This document shows, one piece after another, positions 11,638 to 24,783 of a stretch of 64,000 nt of DNA (within the stretch, counting starts at the first letter, position 1; each line of letters begins with the position of its first letter). A program made the position numbers and the translations under genes. The notes below the pieces were generated by a model, which had not been told where the DNA came from, searched no databases, and worked only from the letters and a program-made list of their open reading frames with translations. The DNA comes from Carex sylvatica (lineage: Eukaryota > Streptophyta > Magnoliopsida > Poales > Cyperaceae), in assembly GCA_964058845.1 (NCBI GenBank), contig CAXKVR010000467.1:1-64000 (forward strand), given 5' to 3'.

Positions 11638-12036
11638 TCACATGCCTTCCTTTTCTCTTTGTTTGAATTTTATTTTTTTATTACCATGGTACACTCGTGA
11701 TTAGAATAAAATATAATTTGTAAATAATATTCAAGTCCTATGATGTTTTTAATTTAATATTTTTTCTGTGAATTTAACTCTAAAATTTATCGAATTTATT
11801 TTAAATAATAAATTTGAACTGTTAAAATTAATTTATTTTACGAGTAATGCATCTATATACAAAAATTTAAAATTTTAAAATTAATTTAGTATAATGTCAA
11901 GCAGTCAAAATTATAAGGTTTATAAATTAATTTGAATGCATTTATTTTTTGAACATTCAGCCACTTGACTTCGTACAACATTAAGTGGAAAATTAAAATT
12001 TTTACATGTAGACGCACCACTCGTAAATTAATCTTA
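11638..12036. other. gene-free AT-rich interval
   Basis: No gene, clear repeat boundary or RNA gene is seen. Confidence 0.5.
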
Positions 12037-12400
12037 TGGACCAATATTTTTATTTATAAAGTTCAAACAATTCATCAAAAAACGTTTAATGTAATCTTTA
12101 TATGAAAAAGTATTGTTTTATATATATTTAGAGATGAAATTTTAAATATTTAAAGAAAATTACTTTTTTAGATAGAATTTTTTTATTTAGATAGAAAATC
12201 ATATGATCAATTATTTTGAATCATTCGGAAATAGTGATTTTCTATCTATTTAAAAATAATTCAAAAAATTCAATTAATGAAAATCATGTTGAATGGTTTG
12301 GATTGACTGTTTAAACTTTAAAAATAAAGATATGAATTCATAACATAGATTGATCCACACTTTGCAAAGTATTGTATCCCCACTCGTATAAATATACTTT
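12037..12400. mobile_element. decayed fold-back MITE of the shared-core family
   Basis: GGACCAAT...AAAGTTCAAAC (12038-12067) is mirrored by GTTTAAACTTTAAAA...ATTGATCC (12309-12356). The inner GATGAAATTTTAAATATTTA and CATGTTGAATGGTTTGGA match the family core. The ends are eroded. Confidence 0.45.
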
Positions 12401-12744
12401 ATGCTCTTTTTATGCCCACTAGTATATAGAGTAAAGCTAGCATGAGTTATACTCATAAAGAGGCCGAATAGGTAACCACAGCTCCAAAATATATCGAATT
12501 AACTTAAAAGAACAAATCCAAATCGTTGAAATGGATATACTTTACAGCGATGCGCATACATGCAATATTTTGATATTTTAGAATTTATTTAGTATAAAAT
12601 CAAGTAGTAAAAAAAAATATAATTTATTTAATACATGTATTTTTCTTCATTTTTGGACTGCTTGACTCTATACTAAATTAATTTTAAAATTTTATATCTA
12701 CATGCATCGCTCGTGAAATATATCAATTTCAACAGTTTTAATTC

Positions 12745-13015
12745 GTTATTTGAAGTCAATTCAATAAATTTGTTTTAATCTAGACCTAAATTTAAACAAT
12801 TATTTGTTTTAATCTAGACCTAAAATTTAAACAATTATTTATTTTAATCTAGACCTAAAATTTAAACAATTATCACACGTCTTGACAAATGCACGTTTAT
12901 TTGTTTTAACCTAGACCTAAATTTGTTTTAATCTAGACCTAAAATGCAAGTTTATTTGTTTTAACCTAGACCTAAATTTAAACAATTATCACACGCCTTG
13001 ACAAATGTTGCTGGA
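12745..13015. repeat. compound short tandem repeat (about 36-bp unit)
   Basis: TTTTAATCTAGACCTAAA recurs at about 12775, 12809, 12842, 12907 and 12932, with a TTTAAACAATTAT tail. A longer unit including CACACG(T/C)CTTGACAAATG occurs twice (about 12873 and 12989), giving two nested levels of repetition. Confidence 0.75.
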
Positions 13016-15202
13016 TGTCTTGTATTCTAAACTTGTTATATGAATATCTTAATTATTTTGAACTTCCACACTCATTATTTAAATCATTCATAAAATTAAT
13101 ATACAAGCTTAATTAATGCATAATGTACATTTAACTATTGTATGATGAATACTTAGATACTCAAAATACATATTTATTTATTAGAAGTGTTAAAATGGTT
13201 GAGGAATTTAAAAGAGTAATTAAGGACTTCAGTTTAACTATAATATCTCATAATATAATATAACTATACAAATTTATTTATCTATTAATTATGAATTCCT
13301 CCCAAAATTTAAGGATCCAACATGATATTCCAAAGTGACACAAGGGCAGCAAATGTCTCAAAATTTTAAAACAGGGGAAATAAAATAATTAATATATCAT
13401 ACAAAACAAAAACAGGATTTTGCAACTTCAACTGCTCTCCAGTACTACCAAAACTGGAATATTCCTCTAATATACTCCCAAGTCCCCAGTGTGCCATGAT
13501 GTCAATTTGACAAATTAACCCTAATAATATATAATAATACTTTATTTGATTGCTCTAGCATGTCTGTACATGACTGAGACATTATAAAAAAAAGCTAACA
13601 TATGTTTACATTTATTTAATATCAGTTTAGCTTATTTTAATTAATTTTTAGAATATGTTTATTGCTAAATTACAGAGGTGATTTTTCCCTTGTCACAACA
13701 ACTACTTTAATAACGTCTTCTTAAAAAAATGTCATATCATTTTTAATTTACAAACATGGATTCAAATACAAATACAAAATAGATAATTATCGGATAATGA
13801 ATCATATGAACCTTAAGATACAAATAAAAAATAAAATAAAATGAAGGTGTCATGAACTTTGAAATGAAGAAGCGAAGAAGAGAGAGAGAAATAAAAAATT
13901 AAAGAGAAGGATACCCGGTCCGTAACTTAATTATCAAATTATATTTTAATAATCTGTTCAGACATAAACTACTACTAAATATCTAAATCACAACATATAT
14001 ATGTAATTTACCTTAATGCGAGCTACATTAAAAATGCAAATGGGACTGATCCAATAAGCATTAAGATGATGTTTGATTATGAACTAATTAACAGTAAAAT
14101 AAGAATTTTAAGCTAGTCCGATTAAGATAGAATAATCTGATATTTAATTATTAATTATGGCCTAATCTAATTCACTTCTCCAGATGACTTAAATTTTATT
14201 TGAATGTGAGACTTAACTTTTAATTGTTTTTATTATATATTTTCAATCACTTTTGAAAAAATATAAAGTAAGCAATTAATTTTGTTTCTATTTAAGCATA
14301 AAGAAATTTATAGCCTCATCAATTATAGAATCAACAAATTTTTTTTAACAAAACATAACTTCCTAAATTAAAAAAAAATATACAATCTAAAATTAAATAT
14401 CTTTTTATGAAAATGTACCATAAATGAATAATTTCTATTTAGCAATCTAATATATTTTTAACAAACCATAAACCTACTCCGACTCCTGGATGGAAAGCCA
14501 GCAAGCTTCTTGGGCTTGAACTTTGATTTGAAAAGCTGATATTTGATTTATTTTTAATTAATAGTGAATGTTTTCAAGGTGTTTGATAAAATGTTCAAAC
14601 AATTTTTTTATTTCTTTTGTTTTTTTGGGATAGTAGTACAATATGCACAAATGTTGTGAGATCAAAGATTTTGATTTTGGTACTGATATGGATTGTTTTG
14701 AGGAGAATGAAGATAAAAATATTGATAAGGTACTCTAAGATGCTAAATTAATTGGAACCATAAGTTCTATAATTAAGCAGTGCTTTCACAAAATTGCACT
14801 AATGGTGTATTTTCAGTTGCTTGTGCATTGACTAAGATGTATCTGCATAAGTCTTTGTTCAATCCAGTATCTCTTCAATAATATAGGGAGTGTGGGTGAT
14901 GCAATAGATGCCTCACGATGCACTCTTGGTTCAATCTCTTGTTTTAAAATAGATTAGAAGAGCTGTTATAATTGTAAATTGTATCATGATAGTAATGTCC
15001 CTTAGTATTACTCTTTAATACATACATTTGTTGCTTAATCTATTTTGATATACTAGATTAATTTTGAAATTAATAAAAAATCCTCTGGTTGAATTCTACT
15101 TTGCCTGTGTAGAAAACAAAAGAACTCATTTACAAATATAATTAGTTTGATATATATAACTTCAATATTTGATTAATATAACTATTTTAAAAAAAATCAA
15201 CA
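13016..15202. other. gene-free AT-rich interval
   Basis: No supported exon. Around 14640-14960 short open stretches look vaguely protein-like (GTGATGCAATAGATGCCTCA region) but are broken by stops in every frame and match nothing recognised. Probably old transposon debris. Confidence 0.45.
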
Positions 15203-15210
15203 ATTAAACT

Positions 15211-15961
15211 CAGTGTTCTAAATAGCTAGCTATAGCGGCGCTATAGCTTTTTCGGAACATAAATACTAAGCTATGAGATAAAAGTGCGCTAACTCAGCTA
15301 CGACCGCTATTATTGCTACGCGCGACGCGCTATAGCTACCGCTATGCTACATAGGCTTTTTTTGTTGCAATTTATATGAGCTTCTGTAGTTCTATTCCTA
15401 TTTTTAACGTTACATAGTCTACGATAAGTATACTAAACCAATCTATGTGCTTCTATTTTTATTTGTGATTTATTCTCTCATTCTATATCGAGAAATATTC
15501 AAATGTTAATTCTTCCTTTTGATTGCTCTTTGTATAATATTCATTTGAAAAATTATTATCGTTCGTTTCAATTGAAAGCTGATTTTAATTATTATTTTAA
15601 AATATAAAATGTTTAAATATGTATACTGACATTATTTATCTTACAAAATTAATTGCTCTTCGTCTATTATAATATGTAATACTATGAAGTATGAACTATT
15701 AAATAATGTTACTCTTTAGACTCTTTTTTCCATTCTTATTTACATAATTAATAAAAATTATAGACTTAAATTAGTTGTCATTTAATTATTAACTTAATTT
15801 TTCAATATTGATTATGTTGATAATTATTAAAAATATAGAATTTAAAATTTGAAAAGGAAAAAAACGCTATGTATGATAGCTTCCGTTATAGCTACGTTAT
15901 TCGCAATAGTTTTTTTTTGAGTCTCTCCGCTATGCCGCTATAATCGCTATTTAGAACCTTG
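15211..15961. mobile_element. 751-bp non-autonomous hAT-type element
   Basis: The ends are CAGTGTTCTAAATAGC and GCTATTTAGAACCTTG (inverse CAAGGTTCTAAATAGC), a typical hAT CARNG terminus. The flanking 8-bp direct repeats are ATTAAACT (15203-15210) and ATTAAACC (15962-15969), 7 of 8 identical. The subterminal regions are rich in GCTATAGC/GCGCTAT palindromic words. No transposase. Confidence 0.85.
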
Positions 15962-15969
15962 ATTAAACC

Positions 15970-16887
15970 GGTTGAATTATCGTTCTAACTAGTGAACCAT
16001 TAAATTAAAACTTTAGCGGTTCGATGTCCGGTCCGATTCTGATAACATTGCTATTTAAGACCTATCTTGACAAACGAAAAATAATAATAGATGTCCCAAT
16101 TTATAATTGCAATGGACAACATGAAATGTTGTTGAGCACACATTTAAATATTCAGAGATATTAATTAATGTCAGTAAAAGGTAGGTTGGGATTTGGGATC
16201 CAAAGTAAATCTTGTCTGACCTTCTGTCTGCACGGAGATCTATTAACTTATTTATCCACTTTTTGTTGTTTTATTACCGTGCCGTAAAAGCAAAAAATAT
16301 ATTTTATTTTATTACTGTGATTCATATTTTTTTTATGTAATTTCCAGACCGTCCGAATTAAAATGCGGCCTAATTTGAGTTGCACAATCCGAATTCTTTG
16401 TGAAGTAATTCAAAATTTTTGAGTTACACGATGCTAATCGGTCATAAGTCCATGATCAAGAATCGTTCCTGCGAAACTTGCAACAAATAAACAAAAACAA
16501 TGTTTTGCAAATGGATTTATATCAATCTCTTTTTTATTGGTGGGGTTTCTTATATATTTTATTTCTTTCTTTCAAGGATGCTTCTGTCACACCTTCGAAT
16601 CGATTTGGAGGTGCAACAATTCTACCGCATCTATTTATTATTCAATATACGTAAGATAAAGCATGAATCTTTTTTTATGTATTGTCAATAGCATCTATTA
16701 TTTTCACTACATCCCAATTTATTTACAAGAATCATCTGACTATATTTAGTGGATAATGCTAGAGAAGTATTGTCTGCACCATGTCAGATAAAATAATATC
16801 AAATCTCATACCTTTATGTGGTCCTGCTGTCAAATACAATTCCAAAAGCATTTCTCAATCTTCGTCTAAGAGGCATGTAATCCACAA
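15970..16887. other. gene-free interval
   Basis: An ACCGGTTGAATTATCG and GTCCGGTCCGATTCTGATAA segment right after the hAT element (15966-16050) resembles a repeat seen again near 44895-44985. The remainder is unique-looking AT-rich DNA with no supported exon. Confidence 0.45.
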
Positions 16888-17270
16888 GGGGCCCCGTTTG
16901 ACAAGAGTGGAATAGAGTGGAAAAGAGGTTCTATTCCCGCCGAACAAGAGAAGAAGCGAGTGGAATTGGGGAATTAAGAATAGTGAAATTAAGTTTGAAC
17001 TTTTGCTTTCAAACCCTTATTTTTTGCATTTTGGTCCCTCCTTTATTATTCTATGAGCCAATTCCATATTCCATGGAAATGATGGAATAGAAGAATTAGC
17101 TTTTTTCAAGAGAGAGATTTAGCTTGTTTACCGATGTTCTTCCACTCTTCGACTATTTCACTCTTCTACCATTAACCAAACACGACTAGAATAGTGAAAA
17201 ATTGAAGCATATTCCAAATTTCATTTTTTTCTCACTATTCCTCTATTCCAATGGTTTGTCAAATGGGCCC
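16888..17270. mobile_element. 383-bp MITE with GGGCCC(C/A)TTTGACAA-type inverted ends
   Basis: The left end GGGGCCCCGTTTGACAA and the right end TTGTCAAATGGGCCC are inverse. The arms continue with matching ATTCCACTCT/AGAGTGGAAT words, and there is an internal TTCCACTCTTCGACTATTTC palindromic region. The flanking trinucleotide AAG occurs on both sides. The end style is reminiscent of PIF/Harbinger-type MITEs, but superfamily is uncertain. Confidence 0.6.
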
Positions 17271-19403
17271 AAGGGGAAACGAATGAGAAATAATAAATTA
17301 TTTCTCAGTGCTAATTACCACTGAGATTATTGAATTCGAAGAAAATCCATATTTAGAATGAAATCATCGCATGAGAAAAAAATATTCATTATATAATAAC
17401 GAATGCAAATGCTCAATAACAATATCCAATTGAATAAAAAAAATTACATAAATAAATCATAACTCTATGAATCTCATCAGAATAAATAGTTTGGGCCTAA
17501 ATCTTTTAATCCATAAAGTCTAGTAATGTTTGATTTTTTAACTTTACAATTTCTAGTATGGTAACACTCACAGATATCATCCGACTTGCCATGTAGATGT
17601 CATCCAACAACCCACATCTGCCTTTTCAGATAACATATATCTGTCGTGTCAGGCTTATACTGTTCTAACTATCCTGACAATTGGTTAACAGAAACAATAT
17701 AAAATCAGTATTATAATACTGTCATTATCGAAATGAAAATTATTGATAAGACAGTTACCACAGTTCATTAGTCTTACAGTCACAATTCACATTTATCCAA
17801 TATACCATACCCAATCGATACTGAGTTTAGTTGGAGCCATTCACCATATGCTGCATAAGGGTCATGGAGTAAAGTCTAGTGGCTAGCTAGACTTTATGAT
17901 ATATTAATAATTTTTTTCCACTATATGGAGGTTTAAGGATTACAACATTCAATATTCAATCAATTCAGTCATTGTAGTCACAATCAATCATTTGAAATAA
18001 GAATCAATCAATTGATAAACAATATCAATATGACAATCAACAGACTTATCTGTAGTTCAGTTTCAATTGTATTGGGTTATGCATATGATGCAACAGTTCA
18101 ATCAATGCAGTTAATCAAATATTCAAAATGCACAACGAGTTACAATTTAATTCTTAGTTATGAAGCTCAGACTAATCCAATAATCCCGCACTTGATATTG
18201 TAGGATAAATGGAGTGACCAGTCATTGCATATTAATTGTTCTTGACAGTCCCCCGGTCAAGTCCACTTCACAATAATCAATACTTATAACATAACAATAT
18301 TTTCTTAATTATTAATTATAAAATTATTGTTTACAAAATCATTTACATATATTGAGTAATTTATTCATGTGTGACTATTCATTGCAGTGTTGTAAAATGC
18401 AGCCGCATGATTTGTATATGCTACGTGCTTATGCAGTGGTTTTCTGCATAAAAAATCTTATGCAGTCAAATTCATGCAATTTTGAATATACGAGCACATA
18501 TACAGTTACACTTCTACTGCTCTAAACAATCAATCTAGCTATTAGTGTGAGCTTTAAGCAAGATTGAAAAAAAGGAAAAAAAGAGGCATCAAGTAAATTC
18601 ACCAATTTCAAACACTAAACAAGTTTTCTTTTCATTTCAATCCTTGCATAAATTATAATTGTGCACTTAGAGTTGTTTAACAATTTCAAAACGTTAAATC
18701 ATATTAAAAAGAAACAGGACAGTGAAAGATATATATACCCAATTAACAGTACTAGGTGCTTTGAGAGAGGAAATGAACTCTGCTCCTTTTCTTGAGAAAA
18801 TGATAACTCTCATATTCTCCAATTCGAACTGTTCAAAATCAATCAAATGGCTTCAATTACATCTGATTTAATTTAATAGATTATATTGATATGAAAGAAA
18901 AATGATAACTAGTTTTCTCCCAGTCTACAACAATAACTCAAAAATACAAAAGTAAATCGATTTCAATGATAAACACTAATTGCCTACTATTTTTGATCAT
19001 TTTCTGAGTCAAAATATATATAGCCTTTTTAAGATAATTTCATATTCTATCACTTTGTATTTGTTGTAAGTTTTTCACTCTTACTTTACACGTTCTAAAT
19101 GGTGTATTTATACACAATATTCTATCTGAAACTTTCTATTTAAGTACATAAGCTCTAATTGTAATTTTTTATTTATGAAAAAAATGTGAAGTTATATAAC
19201 TTTTTTTTTTTGCCTTTTCTTCAATGATGACACAAGTGATAGACATAAAATATATACACATTCGTCTAGTTTTTATCATGAAATAAGGTCAAATATCTTG
19301 TATTTTGAATATAAAGTGAATAAAATATACTTAGAATCAAGTTACTTCGTTTGCTCGGCTTTAGATTACAAGAAATGGTGAAAAATAAAGAAAAAGACTC
19401 CCA
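17271..19403. other. gene-free interval
   Basis: AT-rich sequence without a recognisable gene. A CAGTGTTGTAAAATGCAGCC segment near 18386 looks like a degenerate hAT-type left end with TGCAGT repeats. Other parts (about 17570-18250) may be repeat-derived but carry no diagnostic motif. Confidence 0.4.
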
Positions 19404-22400
19404 GTGCGGATGCACTCACCTTCAATGCGGATGCACTCAGTACTTAGACAAATTTTCAGCATCTCAGCACTTCACAAAAAAAGTTCGAGCCTAATGCGTC
19501 CGCAGTCACCAGCCAGTGCAGGTCAAGCCATCCGCACTCACTACTTAGCCGATTTTTGCAAGTTTCAAATTCTTCAGGGAAAGAGAAAAGTCCGAGGTTA
19601 GTGTGGATGCACTCAAAGAAATACGTAGAACATTTAGAAATCCAAATAAGAAAATTTGGAGCCAGTGTGGTTAAGTCATCCGCACTAGACATGCAGACAA
19701 TAAAAAATACACGTTTTCAACAGGATTTCTATTTCTGGCACATCAGGGATGCGTTTTAAAGGCCAAAATTAGACATGATAGTATGAAAAATAATGTAAAG
19801 ATAACACCTATTAACCCCACATTCTATCTTTTAAATTAGGCATGGTCTTTTACTCTAAAAGAAGGGGTTCATTCTCATTCAAGGCATCAATCTCATCTCT
19901 CTCATCATTCCTTGGTGCATGTCTATTTCCATTGAATACAATGGAAAATTTACAAAAATTCTCGAAGTCCCGAAAGCTTTTCAAGGAAGGAGAAGAAGAA
20001 AATCCGAGCAAGAAGTCGGCAAGATTGAGGTTTTGGATCTAAAAAAGAGTGTAATCATTTCTTTATTTTATTTCTTCTTATTTTTGCCAAACTTTATAAT
20101 GGATCTCTCCAAGAGAGAGTAGATCTATTTTATTCGGTTATATTATTTTTATTATTATTGGTTTTTAGGATTTGATTGTTAATTTCTGTGATTTATCATC
20201 TGTGTTGATTACATAGTTTAGTACTTAAATTGATCAAGTCCCGTGTTGGATTCGAAAGAACTAATATTGCTAGGATGGATATAGAAGAGTATCAAAGTAT
20301 GAACGCAAATATCCTAGGTTTGGATTAGGATCTAACCAATTTGTAATCTAAGTCGGAACTATAGAAATTAAGATTAGGGATTTAGTGAAGGACCTAACCG
20401 TGAAGTCAACCCCTAATTAGGATATCTCAAATTGAATCGGATATTGGTATGAAGGACTTAATCGTGAAGTACCAATATTCGAGGAAATGATAGACTAACA
20501 AGAGCTTATGGTCTTGGTAGCTAGGGTGAAAGACCTGACCATGAAGTCCGAATTACCTAGGCACGTTATTAATTCATGAAAGTGTTTCTTTTTAACATAT
20601 TATGTTAGAAACTTAATCAAATCATACATGAATTTAAATAAACCGAATAGATAGAATTATCAAGGAATTGTAGACCGAATGTTCCTAGATCTCCTTGATC
20701 GCACAGGAATATATGCTACAAAGTCTCAGTATAGCAAGCTATACTTTTTAAACCTTTGTTATACTCTGTCAATTCAGATAACAAGTATACTATCCTGTCG
20801 TTGAGTATGCTCAGGTATTGATCCACAGGGACGGAAGAAAAACACTGGGCTTATCCTAAAATTACTTGAAATTCTAGAAGTGTAAGAGATTGGTTTGGTT
20901 TTAGTTCTAACAATTCTACTGATTTATGATAAGTTTGAAAGACAATAAAAGATAATTAAAGTTGTTTTCAATTGATAAAAAGGCATTTCCAGGGTTCATA
21001 TTTCATTTCTGTTCAGCCTCGAGGCATACGGCCCATACAGATTCTCGTACGGTCCGTATGGGACCTCGAGTTAATGCTGCAGCCACTGTTTCCTGTGTTG
21101 GTACTGTGTTTAGGGTTTCTTTTCGACCAGATCTAGATACCTAACCTCAACTTTCGCATTTTGGCCTAATACCCGATTACCGGACTCAAGTACTTCCCTC
21201 TTAGATGCGTTAAACCTCAACTTTCGCATTTTGGCCTAATTTATCTAAGTTACTTGTTAGTTTACTAAAAGTATCCAAGGACTTTCGCCTCAAGGAAAGT
21301 TTCGCCTTTCGGGTACTCCTTGGTTTCACCCTACTTCATATACTTTACTCGGTTGGAATGAATGTCATAGACTTGGCTCCTAACACTTAGATGTGCGCAT
21401 TCATCTAACAGGATGACTAATCAATTCAAGCAAGCACAAATAAAGCAATAAAAATACTACACAACATAGTAAAAACAAGCATTCAACACAAGATCCAAGT
21501 AGCATGCAAACAAAGCTAAACTAGAAACTACATCTTACCCCTAGAAACAAAGTAAATTAGCTACTCATGTTCATGAGATAACACAAATAACAAGAAATAA
21601 AAGAGTTCATGATAAAACAGTGGAAAATCCGAAGATCCGTTCAAAACTCGCGTTCTTCCCTTCTCTTTCTCTTTTCCTCCTGTCCAAGGCACCTAGCAAG
21701 AATGAATGAATGATTTGATAGATATAATGTTATTCCTCCCTTTTTCTTTTTTCTGCTGTGGAATATCTCCTTTAATGCCCCAGATCACGCCTCCAGGGGT
21801 TTCCTTTTCGACTCCTCAAATCGTGCTCAATTCAGATTCCAGCTGGATTTTCTGAATCAGCGTTGTACTGCCCGTACGGGATCCTGTACGGACCGTATGC
21901 CTGGCTTAGACTTGGAAACTTTGTGCCTCTGTTGTGGATCCTTCTGTGTGGTTGGGCAGATCTTGTACGGCCTGTACAGAATATCATACGGGCCGTATGA
22001 AAAGTAGTCAGATGCAGTTTTTCACCCTTTTTTCTTGCAAAATACCAAACAAAGCATAGCGGTACCACATTTCATCGAAATACAAGTAAAAAGTCCACAT
22101 TCATAAGTTTTAAAGCACATGTTTCATTGTAAATTAGAGCCATAATTTAGATATAATATGGAGATATCACTCCTCAAACTTGAAAGCAAACCAATCTTTT
22201 ATTTATTTATTTTATTTACATTTATTATTTAAAACTCCTCTCTACCGGGCATTGAACCCAAACTTAGGATTGTTAGAACCCCCCCCCCCCCCCCCCCCAA
22301 TTTTACTTTACCTTCTTTTATTTTTCTAAAATTAATTGATAAAGTCGAAATCTAGTCTTTAACCATACTCTCTGTGTTCAACACCTAGATACTACAATAA

Positions 22401-22560
22401 TAGATTGTACGCTTGCAACTAACATTTATTTGAGTATTAAAGATAATAAATTTGAAGGCAAAAAGAATATACATCAAGCACAATTCCATGTACTAAAAAT
22501 ACTCAACAACAAGCGATATAAATTTGAGGCTATTTAATTAATTCTATTTATCTTAATTTT
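19404..22560. mobile_element. remnant of a large non-autonomous LTR-retrotransposon-like element (LARD-like)
   Basis: A non-coding block with a phrase order I associate with LARD-type internal regions in other plant genomes. The phrases are ATTGATCCACAGGGACGG (20818), CTCAACTTTCGCATTTTGGC twice (21147, 21218), GACTTTCGCCTCAAGG (21281), TTGGTTTCACCCTA (21322) and a CTCAAACTTGAAAGCAAACC segment (22173). Clusters of short palindromic words occur at 19404-19690 and at 21020-22000. No gag/pol is visible and LTR boundaries were not located. It may be two fused pieces. Confidence 0.5.
22279..22298. repeat. 20-bp poly-C tract
   Basis: An uninterrupted C homopolymer inside the LARD-like remnant. Its length may be unreliable in any assembly. 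Confidence 0.9.
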
Positions 22561-22959
22561 ACATTTCATTTCTCAATATGTGGTCTGATGTCAGGTCGTA
22601 ATTGTTCAATATACATCTAGATTTGCCTAGCTATTTTAAAAAAATTTACGAATCAAGTTCATACAAAACTGATTGTTGATCGAACGGCTACAATAATCAG
22701 CATGGACTGAATTTGATATGATACCTTACTTGATATCAGTGGAGGTATTCATATCAAATGTTATAAATCTAATTGCAAATGTTTTTCGACTCGTGTGCTA
22801 AGGATTGGACAGCTAATTACACTTTGTTCATGATACAATAATGTCATAAGTTTATATAAACTTGATTAATACATACTTTTTTATATGAACATGGAGAATT
22901 AGCTAAAATAGGAAATGCGGTGCCTAATAAGCAAAAGGCTGTTAAAGGAAACCTGCTGG

Positions 22960-23662
22960 TTTATCATTTATTTTTCTTTTTGGCGAGCACATGCACTATC
23001 CCAAAATAGGTGTTAATAAAATCATCAAAAGATTCAAAACAGTATTGAGATTTGAGAATATGGTATATATGCGGGAATTTATTATTTATAGAAATTATTA
23101 TTAAAAATAAATAAAAACAGAGAAAGTACCTTTATTTTTCGATGTAATAGATGAAATTGAAATATTTTTTCGGCTTCAAAGTGTGTTTTATTTTTTTCAG
23201 AAATGGTGGCTGAGTTTTTTTAAACATAAAAGACACTGAGATTTTTTAAATCAGAAAGAGGTTAAATTTTTTTCTGAAATAGAAAAAATGTGAAGTATTT
23301 TCTACAACATAATAAAACACTCTAGATCAGAGAAAAAAAAAATTGGTTCTAAAGATTGGAGCCGGAACTTTTTTCGAGCCCATCTATAACATAAAAAATT
23401 AGGTTCTCTTTCTGTTTTTATTTATTTTTTAATAATAATTTCTATGAATAAAAATCGCTATCTATGCCAAAAGGTGTCAACCTTTCCATTTAGTGCTCAA
23501 TGTACTAGAATTTAAGTTGAATTGGCAAAAATCGCTATCTATGACAAAAGGTGTCAACCTTAATTTGCATTTAGGCTTATTTTACTAGAATTCAAGTTGA
23601 ATTGGCGTTAAGGAATAAAATATTAGGTATAACTAGAATACTAGATGCATATCACATTATTT
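22960..23662. repeat. local duplication, copy 1 (interrupted by two transposon insertions)
   Basis: GGCGAGCACATGCACTATCC, CCAAAATAGGTGTTAAT, AGTATTGAGATTTGAGAATA, then (after a 386-bp insert) GCCAAAAGGTGTCAACCTT and AATAAAATATTAGGT match copy 2 at 25315-25540 in order. A 77-bp part (23451-23605) is itself tandemly duplicated. The copy ends at the hAT insertion at 23663 and resumes after 24688. Confidence 0.7.
23073..23458. mobile_element. 386-bp fold-back element with 9-bp target duplication
   Basis: The ends GGGAATTTATTATTTATAGA and the inverse of TCTATGAATAAAAATCGC are inverted repeats; the AAATTATTATTAAAAATAAA arm is mirrored near 23420-23448. The flanks TATATATGC (23064-23072) and TATCTATGC (23459-23467) match 8 of 9. 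Duplicate copy 2 near 25410 lacks the element and shows the site uninterrupted. Confidence 0.75.
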
Positions 23663-24688
23663 CAGTGTTCTAAATAGAGCGCTATAGTGTTTTTTGAACC
23701 TAAAATCTAAGCTATGACATGAAAATGTACTATTTGAGCTACGGACAATATAGCAGTAATAGCGGTCCGCTATAGCGCATAGCGTGTAGCGCAAATAGTG
23801 CGTGCTATGCAACATGAGCTGTTTTTTTTTTCTTTTCAATTTATATGGACTTTAAGTAAAGGCTCATATTGGATTTTAACCGTGATTTTTTTTTTTTGCA
23901 ATTGACGTACTAAGTTTTATATTAAACTATTAATTATTACATGAGAGATCCATAAAACGAAATCAAATAAGGAATCTACAGCGCGCTATGCAACATAAGT
24001 TGTTTTTCTTTTCAATTTATATGAGCTATAAATAAAGGCTTAGATTGGATGTTAACCGTGATTTTTTTTCAATTGACGTATTAAGTTTTATATTAAACTA
24101 TTAATTATTAAATGAGAGATCCATCAAACGAAATTAAATAAGGAAGCTATAGCGCGCTATGCAACATGAGTTATTATTTTTTTTTTCTTTTCAATTTATA
24201 TGAGCTTTAAATAAAGGCTCAGGTTGAATATATTAAGATATTTCTTGAAGTAACAAAATGATACTTACTATATGGTAGTTTGAATATTTTGAATAGATTA
24301 AGATAGTTAATTATGCCATGATCTCTAGGTTATTTTGAAATTTAAATAGAAAAAAGATAGATTATGTCATGATGTTGAATATATTTTGAATAGAAAAAGA
24401 TCGATAGTTAATGATATTATTATTACTATGGATATTTTGAGTCGCAATTTGGACTTTGTATTAGTTTAGTATGAATAGTATAATTTTTTAATCAATTTGA
24501 TATTATTTATTGTTCTATGAGACTTAAATAATGTTGATATTTAGTACAAATATATTATATATTTTTTATAAAAATAAAAAAAATGCTATGTAGTATAACT
24601 TTCGCTATAGCGACTCTATTCGCTATAGCTTTTTTTGTAGGCTTCCTGCTATATATGTATGACGCGATAAATGCTATTTAGAACCTTG
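23663..24688. mobile_element. 1.03-kb non-autonomous hAT-type element with internal tandem repeats
   Basis: The ends CAGTGTTCTAAATAG and CTATTTAGAACCTTG match the 15211-15961 element. The flanks CATTATTT (23655-23662) and CATTATTC (24689-24696) are 7 of 8 identical. Inside, a unit of about 175 bp beginning GCTATGCAACATGAGCTG recurs near 23802, 23985 and 24158. Each copy has a poly-T tract, CAATTTATATG and GAGAGATCCAT. No transposase. Confidence 0.85.
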
Positions 24689-24783
24689 CATTATTCACAT
24701 ATATAATTTTGGTAACTAGTTGTTTGTCTCCGGTCTTTGTGAAACTCAAATTTAGTTTTAATAGTATTAGACTATTAGTTAAG

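Noticed and set aside
14640..14960. Possible retroelement or gene coding remnant
   Set aside because: Short open pieces in several frames, no recognisable domain motif and no splice structure.
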